Part shown: positions 1-7,500 of the stretch, one piece after another
Numbering within the stretch: the first letter of the stretch is position 1
Layout of the letters: every line of letters begins with the position of its first letter
From: Butyrivibrio sp. UBA3740
Lineage (GTDB): Bacteria; Bacillota; Clostridia; Lachnospirales; Lachnospiraceae
Reading direction: 5' to 3'
DNA: 14,711 nucleotides
NCBI GenBank assembly: GCA_002372465.1
Contig: DFGW01000120.1
Location: forward strand, 1-14,711
Translations under genes and position numbers: made by a program
The notes under the pieces: generated by a model
What the model saw: only the letters and a program-made list of their open reading frames with translations
Told to the model about the DNA's origin: nothing
Database searches by the model: none

Positions 1-579
1 ATATTCATAGCCCCAGATCTGGTCAAGGAGCTGCTCTCTGGTAAATACATGGTTGGGCGAAGCTGCCAGGAAGTACAAAAGCTCCAGTTCCTTTGGTGGC
101 ATATCCACCCTCTCTCCCATGTATGTTACAGAGTAATTGGTCATGTTGATCTCAAGGTCAGGATATCTTACAACCTTGTCATCAGAATCCTGAACCTCCG
201 CAACCTGTGGCTTAAAGCGCCTAAGGACTGCCTTCACCCTTGCCACCAACTCTTTTGAATCAAAGGGCTTTTCCATATAGTCATCGGCACCCATCTCAAG
301 GCCCAGGACCTTATCAAATACCTCTCCCTTTGCAGAGAGCATGATGATAGGCACCTGTGATCTTGTGCGGATCTCCCTGCACACCTGGTAGCCGTCGATA
401 CCCGGCAGCATCAGGTCAAGAAGCACCAGATTTGGCTGAAAAGTATCAAAGGTGTTGATGGCTGTCTCACCATCGTTACAAATCTTGGTCTCAAAGCACT
501 CTTTTACCAGGTAAAGAGATATGAGCTCCGCGATATTGTTGTCATCATCTACGATCAAAATCTTCTGTTTGCTAACCAT
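1..579 (-). CDS. OmpR/PhoB-family response regulator, C-terminus cut by window edge
   Basis: Reading down from an ATG at 579 gives 193 codons with no stop before base 1, so the end of the gene lies outside the window. Residues 1-115 form a receiver domain: acidic pocket DDD at 11-13, phospho-acceptor Asp55 in LVLLDLMLPG, Ser82 in the switch position (MLSAK) and the conserved Lys104 in EKPFD. From about residue 130 a winged-helix output domain begins (PKELELLYFLA, then FTREQLLDQIWGYEY), typical of OmpR/PhoB DNA-binding regulators. About 35-40 residues are probably missing. A GAGGGGG ribosome binding site lies just upstream, and the start is only 13 bases after the mutS2 stop, so the two are probably co-transcribed. 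A partner histidine kinase would be expected further left but is not visible. The target genes cannot be inferred. Confidence 0.93.
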   Translation of the reverse strand, partial: MVSKQKILIVDDDNNIAELISLYLVKECFETKICNDGETAINTFDTFQPNLVLLDLMLPGIDGYQVCREIRTRSQVPIIMLSAKGEVFDKVLGLEMGADDYMEKPFDSKELVARVKAVLRRFKPQVAEVQDSDDKVVRYPDLEINMTNYSVTYMGERVDMPPKELELLYFLAASPNHVFTREQLLDQIWGYEY

Positions 580-592
580 TTATCCCCCTCAC

Positions 593-2983
593 TTATTTCA
601 TAAAATTCACTATTGTTACCCCGGCGTCGCCCTCTCCAAACTCTCCCAGTTTGAAGGACTTAACATAGGGTACGCCCTTAAGGTAGTTATGTACTGCCTG
701 TCTTAGTATTCCTGAGCCCTTGCCATGTACAACCCTGACATTGTTAAGGTGTGACATATATGCATCGTCAAGGTATTTATCAAGTGCAGCTATGGCATCA
801 TCACTATTCTTTCCGATGAGATTGATTTCAGTCCTGATATTGCTTGCCTTGGAAAGATCCATCTTTCCACCGGAGGTGTTGCGGCCATAGAACTTCTTCA
901 TGGCAGCCTTTGAATCTTCATCCCCAACAAGAACCAGGTCTCTTATGTTGGCCTTTGTCTTCATGATCCCGCACTGTACAAAGAGGTTTCCATCCTTGTC
1001 AGGCTTTGAAGAAATGGTTCCCTTAAGGCCCATGGATACGATCCTTACGGATTCTCCAAGCTTAAGCTGGGACTCTTTCAGGATTGGATGGTCTTCCTTT
1101 GGCTTTTCTTTTTTGACAATGGCTTTATTCTTATCAGATATCTTTTGTCCAAGACTTGTCCTGGTTCTCTCAAGATCCTGCATGGAGGCGTTTGGTCCGG
1201 CCTTTCTGAAAACTCTGATGGTCTCATCCGCTACATCCTTAGCTTCCTGAAGGATCTCCCTGGCCTGCTCATTGGCTTCACGAAGGATGTCATCACGCTG
1301 TCTGTCCAGCTTGTCAGTCTTCTGCTCAAGCTGTTTCCTCAGCTCCTCCGCTTCCTTCTTGTACTGCTCTATCTCCAGACGCTCATTTTCAATTATCTTA
1401 CGGCTCTTTTCAAGGTCTGCCAAAAGGTCCTCAAAGCGCTGGTCGTCGGTACCAATCTGCTCCTTTGCTGCCTCAATGATGCGATCCGGGAGCCCGAGCT
1501 TTGAAGAGATTGCGAAGGCATTACTCTTTCCGGGAAGTCCGATAAGGAGCCTGTAAGTGGGCTTTAGGGACTCCACGTCAAATTCGCAGCTGGCGTTTTG
1601 CACACCCTTTGTGTTAAGGGCATATACCTTGATCTCGCTGTAATGGGTTGTGGCCAGTGTCCTTATCTTCCTGTTGTGGAGCTCGTTGAGAATAGAGATA
1701 GCAAGAGCTGCTCCCTCAGTGGGGTCAGTACCTGCTCCCAGCTCATCAAAAAGACAAAGGGAGTTCTCATCAGCCTTCTCCAGTATGGAAACAGTGTTGG
1801 TCATGTGGGATGAGAAGGTTGAAAGAGACTGTTCAATGCTCTGCTCATCTCCGATATCCGCATAGACCTCTTCAAACACCGACAGCTCTGACCTATCACC
1901 TGCAGGTATCGCAAGGCCCGCCTGCCCCATCAGGGTTAAAAGACCTACTGTCTTAAGTGTAACTGTCTTACCACCGGTATTTGGACCTGTGATTATCAGC
2001 ATGTCAAAATCCCGGCCGGCATAGACATCGATTGGCACCACCTTATCCTTGGGGATAAGGGGATGTCTTGCCTTCTTAAGGTCAAAGGCATGATGGTCGT
2101 TAAATACCGGTGAGATGGCATTTATCTCCAAAGCATAGGAGGCCTTGGCAAAAACGAAATCAAGATCTGTCATGATCTCGCTGTTATATCTTATGGTGTC
2201 CACATGCTCAGCTACCGAAAGGCTAAGCTCTGCCAGGATCTTCTCGATCTCGGCGCTCTCGGCAAGGACCATCTCCCGCAGCTTGTTGTTCAGCTCCACT
2301 ATAGCTGCAGGCTCAATAAAAAGAGTTGATCCTGAGGATGACTGATCGTGGACAAGACCATTTATCTGGGACTTGTACTCAGCCTTAACCGGGATACAGT
2401 ATCTGTCTCCACGCATGGTTACTACGCTGTCCTGAAGGTAGGTGCGAAGTGAACCGTTTATCATCCTGTTAAGCTGTTCATGAATTCGGTCATTGGCAAG
2501 CATTATGCCTCGTCTGATATGTCTAAGGGCCGGGCTTGCGTCAGAGCTCATCTCATCCTCCGAGACGATGCATCTTCTTATCTCTGCTGACACAAATGTC
2601 AAGGGCTCCAGCATCTCAAAGGACTCAGAGAGGGAGTCCCTTGCTTCATCGTCTCTTCCGGGTCTTCCATAGCTCTTTACCCTGTTTACGTTGTCAAGAA
2701 AGCTTGCAAGTCGAAGGAGTCCCGCCATATCCAGGGAGCTTCCGATCTTCAGGGCCTTAAGGGTTCCGGAAAAGTCCCTGTTATCTCCAAAACTTGTGGA
2801 GCCCTTTTTGAAGATCCTTGCTATTGCGTCAGAGGTCTTTTCCTGGTTCTTACGGATCTCCTTTATATCTGAAGAGGGTTTAAGCTCTTTGCAAAGCTTC
2901 CTGCCCGGGTCCGAGGTTGCATGTTCGGATAGTTTTTCTATTATCTTGTCGTACTCAAGTACGCGCAGTGCTTTAGTGTTCAT
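593..2983 (-). CDS. mutS2: MutS2 family ATPase with C-terminal Smr domain
   Basis: This is a full-length 796-residue MutS2; the family is usually about 780-790. The MutS-like core and clamp occupy roughly residues 1-320. The ABC-type ATPase follows, with Walker A GPNTGGKT at 333-340, signature/Walker B region LCLFDELGAGTDPTEG at about 409-424 and H-loop TTHYSE at 445-450. Residues about 515-590 are charged coiled coil, and a C-terminal Smr domain spans about 718-796 with a clear HGKGSG motif (753-758). The usual LDLRG motif at the start of Smr reads INLIG. MutS2 proteins are known as recombination suppressors and, in Bacillus, as factors that act on collided ribosomes; which role applies here cannot be told from sequence. 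The ATG at 2983 has AAGGA upstream. The gene lies behind the terminator of the transport operon and in front of the response regulator. No convincing promoter was found in the 64 bases upstream. Confidence 0.96.
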   Translation of the reverse strand: MNTKALRVLEYDKIIEKLSEHATSDPGRKLCKELKPSSDIKEIRKNQEKTSDAIARIFKKGSTSFGDNRDFSGTLKALKIGSSLDMAGLLRLASFLDNVNRVKSYGRPGRDDEARDSLSESFEMLEPLTFVSAEIRRCIVSEDEMSSDASPALRHIRRGIMLANDRIHEQLNRMINGSLRTYLQDSVVTMRGDRYCIPVKAEYKSQINGLVHDQSSSGSTLFIEPAAIVELNNKLREMVLAESAEIEKILAELSLSVAEHVDTIRYNSEIMTDLDFVFAKASYALEINAISPVFNDHHAFDLKKARHPLIPKDKVVPIDVYAGRDFDMLIITGPNTGGKTVTLKTVGLLTLMGQAGLAIPAGDRSELSVFEEVYADIGDEQSIEQSLSTFSSHMTNTVSILEKADENSLCLFDELGAGTDPTEGAALAISILNELHNRKIRTLATTHYSEIKVYALNTKGVQNASCEFDVESLKPTYRLLIGLPGKSNAFAISSKLGLPDRIIEAAKEQIGTDDQRFEDLLADLEKSRKIIENERLEIEQYKKEAEELRKQLEQKTDKLDRQRDDILREANEQAREILQEAKDVADETIRVFRKAGPNASMQDLERTRTSLGQKISDKNKAIVKKEKPKEDHPILKESQLKLGESVRIVSMGLKGTISSKPDKDGNLFVQCGIMKTKANIRDLVLVGDEDSKAAMKKFYGRNTSGGKMDLSKASNIRTEINLIGKNSDDAIAALDKYLDDAYMSHLNNVRVVHGKGSGILRQAVHNYLKGVPYVKSFKLGEFGEGDAGVTIVNFMK

Positions 2984-3047
2984 TGTAATTCCTTATTTTG
3001 TGCCTTATTTACGTAGTTATCCAAATTACAGTTTATCATTTACGCGC

Positions 3048-3083
3048 AAAAAAAGGAACTGCAAGCTTTTAACTTGCAGCTCC
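3048..3083 (-). terminator. Rho-independent terminator of the ABC transport operon
   Basis: On the minus strand an 11-bp stem (arms 3083-3073 and 3065-3055) closes a 7-base loop and is followed by seven T residues (3054-3048). One pair is a G.U wobble in the minus-strand RNA but an A-C mismatch in a plus-strand RNA, which fits use on the minus strand. It starts six bases after the regulator's stop codon. Confidence 0.93.
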
Positions 3084-3089
3084 ATAACA

Positions 3090-4010
3090 TCAGCTTTCTA
3101 TCGGGCTGTACCCCATCTTAACATTGATGTCCTGATTGTAATTGCCAAAGCCCCGTCCGAATATTGTAAGTCCGCCCACGTGCTCAGCGTTCTCCGGAAC
3201 TTCCAGCTTGAACTTCAAAGCACTCTTTGATGTAAAGCCGAACTGGTCTATGGTTACATCTGAGATCTGAAGCCCGTCTATGAATGTACCCTTGTGATTG
3301 ACCACCAGCATCTTCAAAAGACCGTACTGATTCCAGTTGGGGAACCACCAGTCCGGGGTGAAGATACCCTTTACATCACCGAAGTCTCCGGGACTTGTCC
3401 AGGTTCCAAGAAGTGTATCATTCAGATAGAAGTAGATATCCGAAGGCCAGACATTATTCACGCCGGGAGCTTCTGAGCTGAGCTCTAAGGAGATACATAT
3501 CTCATCAATCTTCTGATTGGCAGGTACAAAATTTGGAATGGCATATTCTACATAGCCTTTGGTGAACCAGAGAATGTCAGCTTCATACCTGTCAGGATGA
3601 GCAAAGTATCTTGTGTCATCCACTTCACCGATGAGTCTGGTGCTGGTAGCAAGTCCACAGGTAGGATAAACATTGTAGTCTGCAAAAAGTCCAACTTTGA
3701 TATCAGTGGTATAAACATTCTCATTGGCAGGCTTATCCTGAAGATCAATGAGGATCTTATCAAGATGCACGGAGCACACCTTCTGGTTACCATGACCTGA
3801 AGCCTCGGAAGAAACTGTGACAACTCCGCACTCCTCCAGCTTCTTAATATGACTGGTGAGGGCTCCGTTGGTTATGTTCAGACGACTTGCCAGCTCATTC
3901 ATATTCATGGCATTTTCATTAAGAAGTATCTTGATTATCTCAACTCTTACGTCCGAGCCAAGGGCTTTAAAGAGCTCTAGACCTTCATCAAGAGATTTGA
4001 TATGTAGCAT
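3090..4010 (-). CDS. ArsR-like winged-helix regulator fused to a large C-terminal putative sensor domain
   Basis: The product has 306 residues. Residues about 8-85 form an ArsR-type winged helix: LFKALGSDVRVEIIKILL, then NMNELASRLNITNGALTSHIKKLEECGVV as the recognition region. ArsR proteins are usually about 100 residues, so the remaining 220 are an added domain. It is rich in aromatic and beta-type segments (ILWFTKGYVEYAIPN, WPSDIYFYLNDTLLGTWTSPGD, DWWFPNWNQYGLLK, GGLTIFGRGFGNYNQDINVKM). It resembles a jelly-roll carbohydrate-binding fold, but I cannot assign it to a named family. No metal-binding Cys cluster is seen. The gene closes the sugar-import operon, so an arabinose or arabino-oligosaccharide sensor controlling this locus is likely, though inferred. 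I chose the ATG at 4010 because GGAGG sits 7 bases upstream. An ATG at 4037 would overlap the permease gene and has no comparable site. I recall similar fusions beside arabinofuranosidase genes in other Firmicutes, but could not check this. Confidence 0.85.
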   Translation of the reverse strand: MLHIKSLDEGLELFKALGSDVRVEIIKILLNENAMNMNELASRLNITNGALTSHIKKLEECGVVTVSSEASGHGNQKVCSVHLDKILIDLQDKPANENVYTTDIKVGLFADYNVYPTCGLATSTRLIGEVDDTRYFAHPDRYEADILWFTKGYVEYAIPNFVPANQKIDEICISLELSSEAPGVNNVWPSDIYFYLNDTLLGTWTSPGDFGDVKGIFTPDWWFPNWNQYGLLKMLVVNHKGTFIDGLQISDVTIDQFGFTSKSALKFKLEVPENAEHVGGLTIFGRGFGNYNQDINVKMGYSPIES

Positions 4011-4017
4011 TGCATAT

Positions 4018-4022
4018 CCTCC
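4018..4022 (-). promoter_or_regulatory. Ribosome binding site deciding the regulator start
   Basis: GGAGG lies on the minus strand with a 7-base spacer to the ATG at 4010. It begins one base after the TAA of the upstream permease gene (4026-4024), so terminating ribosomes could pass directly to the regulator. It favours the 306-residue form over a form starting at 4037. Confidence 0.8.
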
Positions 4023-4023
4023 A

Positions 4024-4920
4024 TTACTTGATTCCACTTATAGCGATTGATTCAATAATAACTCGCTGGAACAGGAAGAACAATACCAAAGTAGGTAACA
4101 TTGCTATTACCGACGCTGCCATGATAAGAGCATAATCACTCTGAATCGCATAATAGTGGTTGAAGGATCTGATTACTACCTGAAGTGTCCACAGCTTCTC
4201 ACTTCTAAGGAAGATTGTGGGAGCAAGATAGTCGTTCCAGATTCCCATAAACCACAGCATCAGCTGAGTTCCAAGAGCCCCCTTCATAAGAGGAAGGAAA
4301 ATCTTATAATAGATCCTGAAGTAGTTACATCCGTCAATCTTGGCTGCATCCATAAGGTCCGAAGGAATGCTGTAAAGGTTCTGTCTAAGGAAAAAGATCA
4401 TGCTGACATTACCAAAGCATCCCGGAATGATAAGGGGAGCCAGAGAGTTAGTCCATCTCAGCTTTGTAAAAAGAACATACTGAGGAATCATAACAACCGC
4501 AAAAGGAATCATGATTGTTGCCAAAAGAGCTAAGAACAGTGCATTCTTACCTCTGAACTCCATCTTGGCAAAGGCAAAGGCTGCCAGAGATGAAGTAAAT
4601 CCGCCGATAAGCAGCACGGGAATCTCAACCTTTATCGTGTTGAAGATACCGCTTATGAACTGTCCCTTCTTCATAACCTCTGAATACTTTCCTATAAGAA
4701 CAGGATCCGGAATAATAGTAAGGCTTCCTGAAAGGATCTGATTCTTGGTCATAAAGGATGTTGCCACCATGTATATAAGTGGGAACACCATGGTTATAGC
4801 AAATAAGAACAGCAGGATAAAGATCAGAATGTTGAACGCCTTCTCCTTGGAGGATGTGACGTGATCTGTCTGATAATCTTTGCTGCTGTTTTTTTGTTTT
4901 GAAATTGCTGCAATAGCCAT
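4024..4920 (-). CDS. ABC sugar transporter permease, MalG/AraQ type
   Basis: This is an inner-membrane permease of a family-1 carbohydrate (CUT1-type) ABC importer, 298 residues, the normal length for MalG-like subunits. The N-terminal 25 residues are polar, followed by about six hydrophobic segments (near 30-52, 98-118, 127-150, 158-178, 215-232 and 262-290). The cytoplasmic EAA loop that contacts the ATPase is clear at about 191-210: DAAKIDGCNYFRIYYKIFLP, with conserved Gly and Pro. The gene starts 13 bases after the first permease gene ends, behind a strong AGGAGGT site, and runs into the regulator's ribosome binding site, so it is an inner gene of the operon. Sequence alone does not fix the substrate. 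The shared upstream element with the arabinan operon suggests arabino-oligosaccharides, by analogy with AraNPQ of Bacillus. No ATPase gene is present in the window. Confidence 0.93.
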   Translation of the reverse strand: MAIAAISKQKNSSKDYQTDHVTSSKEKAFNILIFILLFLFAITMVFPLIYMVATSFMTKNQILSGSLTIIPDPVLIGKYSEVMKKGQFISGIFNTIKVEIPVLLIGGFTSSLAAFAFAKMEFRGKNALFLALLATIMIPFAVVMIPQYVLFTKLRWTNSLAPLIIPGCFGNVSMIFFLRQNLYSIPSDLMDAAKIDGCNYFRIYYKIFLPLMKGALGTQLMLWFMGIWNDYLAPTIFLRSEKLWTLQVVIRSFNHYYAIQSDYALIMAASVIAMLPTLVLFFLFQRVIIESIAISGIK

Positions 4921-4933
4921 CTGTCACACCTCC

Positions 4934-5851
4934 TTAATCTATAGTCTTTACCCATTTATCCTGGCCCCAGAAGTTGATGGCCGTGATAATGAATATTATT
5001 ATCGCAAGAATTACTGCAACTGCACTTCCGTATCCGAGCTGACCGTTTGTGAAGGCCTTCTCATACAGGTAATATACAACTGTTGCAGAGCTGTAGTTTG
5101 GTCCACCGTTTGGTGTCATAACCTGAACCTCTACGAATACCTGGAAACCACCGATAAGGGAGGTGATCAGTACATAGAAGGTAACAGGTGAAAGAAGCGG
5201 CAGAGTAATGTTACGGAACTTTTCCCAGCCGTTTGCTCCGTCTATCATGGCTGCCTCATAGTAATCCCTCGGGATATTCTGAAGTCCGGCCAGATAAAGG
5301 ATAATGGTGCCTCCAAGTCCCTTCCATACCATGAATATGATAAGGGATATCTTTACCATATGCTCATCGCCCAGCCAGTTAGGTCCGTGCATTCCTGTAA
5401 GGAACTTATAGATTCCATTTAAAAGGCCGTAGTCATAGTTGAATACCCATGCCCACAAAATTGAAACCGCAACCAGTGAAGATACTACAGGAACATAGTA
5501 CATGGTGGTGAGGAGTCTTTTGCCGGGTATTCCCCTGTTAAGCCCCATGGCGATCAGCATACCAAGGATCATTCCGATAGGAATACCGATCATGTAGATA
5601 ATGGTTGTTGCCATGGATTTCCAGAACTTGTAGTCCGCAAAGATCTTTACGTAGTTCTGAAGCCCCACAATATTGCCCCAAAGTGAGTTCATGCCGGTCC
5701 ATTTACTGGTACTGGCAATGAGTGCGAATACGATTGGATATGCCATAAAGAGCATAAATCCAATGAAGGGCGATGCTATAAAGAGCCATGCCCAGCGCTC
5801 TTCCCTTTTTGCCATGGCAGATCTGTGTACTTTAACCTTTGTTTTTGCCAT
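4934..5851 (-). CDS. ABC sugar transporter permease, MalF/AraP type
   Basis: This is the second transmembrane subunit of the importer, 305 residues, as expected for the shorter Gram-positive MalF/UgpA-type permeases. A basic N-terminus (MAKTKVKVHR) precedes membrane segments near residues 22-45, 80-104, 115-138, 168-190, 222-240 and 277-295. The EAA loop is at about 199-218: EAAMIDGANGWEKFRNITLP, close to consensus. The start at 5851 has a GGGGAAG ribosome binding site. The gene lies 91 bases after the binding-protein gene, with a terminator-like hairpin between them, and 13 bases before the next permease. It should form a heterodimer with the product of 4024-4920 and receive substrate from the lipoprotein encoded at 5943-7421. 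Confidence 0.93.
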   Translation of the reverse strand: MAKTKVKVHRSAMAKREERWAWLFIASPFIGFMLFMAYPIVFALIASTSKWTGMNSLWGNIVGLQNYVKIFADYKFWKSMATTIIYMIGIPIGMILGMLIAMGLNRGIPGKRLLTTMYYVPVVSSLVAVSILWAWVFNYDYGLLNGIYKFLTGMHGPNWLGDEHMVKISLIIFMVWKGLGGTIILYLAGLQNIPRDYYEAAMIDGANGWEKFRNITLPLLSPVTFYVLITSLIGGFQVFVEVQVMTPNGGPNYSSATVVYYLYEKAFTNGQLGYGSAVAVILAIIIFIITAINFWGQDKWVKTID

Positions 5852-5874
5852 CTTAATCTTCCCCTGAAAATCTT

Positions 5875-5911
5875 AAAAAGCGAGCCCCTCAGCTTTATTA
5901 CAGAGGGGCCC
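5875..5911 (-). terminator. Intercistronic hairpin with short U-tract (attenuator or mRNA-stabilising stem)
   Basis: On the minus strand a 9-bp GC-rich stem (arms 5911-5903 and 5890-5882, one pair a G.U wobble) closes a 12-base loop, followed by GC and then five Ts (5879-5875). It lies after the binding-protein stop and before the permease start. The short T run suggests partial rather than full termination, which would keep binding protein in excess over permeases, a common arrangement in ABC sugar operons. A role in protecting the upstream mRNA from 3' exonucleases is an alternative. Confidence 0.75.
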
Positions 5912-5942
5912 TGTTTGTTTTTTAATCTAGTGTTTGCCCAAA

Positions 5943-7421
5943 TTATTTTGTAGCAGAATTCTGAAGCTCGATAGCTTCGTCAAGAAGTGACTGCATCTCA
6001 GGCTCTACCTGGTTGAGGTAATCCTGAACCTCGATGTCGCCGTTCTTGATGTTGAATACACCTGACCAGAAAGGTGTGAACCACTCTGAGTTGTATGTGT
6101 AATCTGTCTCCTGAAGAGCTGCCTCGTAGTGATCGTTTCCATCGAAGTATCCGAAGATTACATCAACGTTTGAAGCGTAAGGAACTGTTCCTGCATTAAC
6201 TGCATCCTTGAACTCGCCATAAGCAAGCTCTGTGATGTTAGGAAGCTGGATAGAAGCGCCTGTTGAAATACCTGAAACTGCTCTTTGTCCGTCAGCATCT
6301 GTAGAAAGCTTTGAAACAAGCTCTGCGCAAAGGTCAGGATACTCTGTTGTTGCAGATACGCAGTAACCAACTGAACCCATCCATGTGTGTGATTTTCCAT
6401 CACCTGAAGGTCCTACAGGCCATCCGCAAAGGTTCCACTTGTAAGGGAAAGTAGCCTCATCCATGAATGCTGCAACGTCCCATGTTCCGCAAGCGTAGAA
6501 AGCAACCTGTCCATCAAGCCATCTCTGGTATCCGCCAAGAGCTGTATCCTGCTCTACTGAAGGTGTAAGGCCGTTTCTTGTAAGGTCTGTGTAGAATGTA
6601 AGAGCCTCTGTAAGCTGAGGGTTGTTAGCTACGTTAACCTTTGTCATGTCGTCATTGAGGAACTTAACACCGTTTGAGTAAAGGAAAGGTGTCATGCCCC
6701 ACTGATCTGCACAGGCAACGCCCCACTGATCAACTTCTCCGTCGCCGTCCTTATCCTTTGTAAGAGCCTTACATACTTCTACGAACTCATCGTATGTGTA
6801 CGGGTTCTCAGGATCAGGATAGTCAAGGCCTGCCTCATCAAAGAGGTCCTGGTTGTATGCAAATGCAAAGCATGAAAGATCCTTAGGGAATGCATAGAGA
6901 GAACCTGTTCCGATGTTCTTGCCGTCATAGCGGTAGATCTCCTGGGTTGTTCCCCAGATGCTCTTGATTGTAGCATCGTCTACATAGTCATCCAAAGGAA
7001 GTACGTAGCCGTTGTCAACATAAGAACGAACTGCTGCAGGTCCTACATAGAAAACATCAGGCATGTCGTTAGCTGTCATGTTAGCGATCATCTTCTGGTT
7101 GTACTCATCCTGTGTTGTAACCTCGAATACAACTTCCTTAACCTGATCCTTGTGCTCTTCTACGAACTCGTCGATGAGCTTCTGATAGATTTCCTTCTCA
7201 TGCTCCTGCATGTAAAGGAATACGTGGATTGTCTGATCTCCCTCTCCTGCCAAAGTCTCGGTAGAGGACTCAGAGCTTGTCTCAGCAGCTGCTGTATCTG
7301 TCTGAGCCTGAGGCTCAGCAGTAGCCTCTCCTGCTTCTTCAACAGTTGTTGTTGAACATCCAGCAAGGAGACCAAGTGTCATGCAACCTGCCAATAAAAC
7401 ACTAAATACCTTCTTCTTCAT
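5943..7421 (-). CDS. Extracellular sugar-binding lipoprotein of an ABC importer (SBP family 1)
   Basis: The 492-residue solute-binding lipoprotein should capture sugar outside the membrane and deliver it to the two downstream permeases. The N-terminus is a type II signal: basic MKKK, hydrophobic core and lipobox LLAG-Cys22; an earlier LLAGC ends at Cys13, but the second fits the length better. Residues about 23-60 are an Ala/Glu/Thr/Ser-rich linker to the cell surface. The mature domain opens with QTIHVFLYMQEHEKEIYQKLIDEF and has typical binding-protein motifs (TANDMPDVFYVGPAAVRSYV, YAFPKDLSCFAFAYNQDLFDEAGLDYP, GQVAFYACGTWDV). An acidic DKDGDGEVD segment resembles a calcium loop. The start at 7421 has AGGAGG upstream (7434-7429). 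This is the first gene of the operon, behind a clear promoter. The substrate, probably arabino-oligosaccharides, is inferred from regulation shared with the arabinan operon. Confidence 0.93.
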   Translation of the reverse strand: MKKKVFSVLLAGCMTLGLLAGCSTTTVEEAGEATAEPQAQTDTAAAETSSESSTETLAGEGDQTIHVFLYMQEHEKEIYQKLIDEFVEEHKDQVKEVVFEVTTQDEYNQKMIANMTANDMPDVFYVGPAAVRSYVDNGYVLPLDDYVDDATIKSIWGTTQEIYRYDGKNIGTGSLYAFPKDLSCFAFAYNQDLFDEAGLDYPDPENPYTYDEFVEVCKALTKDKDGDGEVDQWGVACADQWGMTPFLYSNGVKFLNDDMTKVNVANNPQLTEALTFYTDLTRNGLTPSVEQDTALGGYQRWLDGQVAFYACGTWDVAAFMDEATFPYKWNLCGWPVGPSGDGKSHTWMGSVGYCVSATTEYPDLCAELVSKLSTDADGQRAVSGISTGASIQLPNITELAYGEFKDAVNAGTVPYASNVDVIFGYFDGNDHYEAALQETDYTYNSEWFTPFWSGVFNIKNGDIEVQDYLNQVEPEMQSLLDEAIELQNSATK

Positions 7422-7467
7422 AGCAAATCCTCCTAAAAAATTGCATTAAGTTACATCTGTTACAGCA

Positions 7468-7496
7468 ATTTTACTAAACAGGAGATGGGGGGTCAA
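7468..7496 (-). promoter_or_regulatory. Sigma-A-type promoter of the ABC import operon
   Basis: TTGACC (7496-7491), a 17-base spacer and TAAAAT (7473-7468) on the minus strand, with five of six consensus bases in each box. The expected transcript start near 7461 gives a 5' leader of about 40 bases. The shared 52-bp element ends four bases upstream of the -35 box. Confidence 0.85.
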
Positions 7497-7500
7497 TATG

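Noticed and set aside
1..579. Truncation of the response regulator (and of the aminotransferase at 14253-14711) as biological gene loss
   Set aside because: Both frames run open exactly to the window edge and the missing parts match the expected family lengths, so the cuts are artefacts of the window.
2691..3230. Plus-strand open frame spanning the mutS2 start, the intergenic gap and the regulator's 3' end
   Set aside because: It crosses the terminator hairpin and two well-supported antisense genes, and the translation shows no domain. It is a shadow frame.
4011..4037. Nine extra N-terminal residues for the regulator (start at 4037)
   Set aside because: This start overlaps the permease gene by 14 bases and lacks a well-placed ribosome binding site, while the ATG at 4010 has GGAGG at ideal spacing and keeps the whole winged helix.
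7422..7500. Riboswitch or structured leader before the binding-protein gene
   Set aside because: The predicted leader is only about 40 bases and shows no stable hairpin beyond the ribosome binding site, so it is too short for known sugar or metabolite riboswitches.
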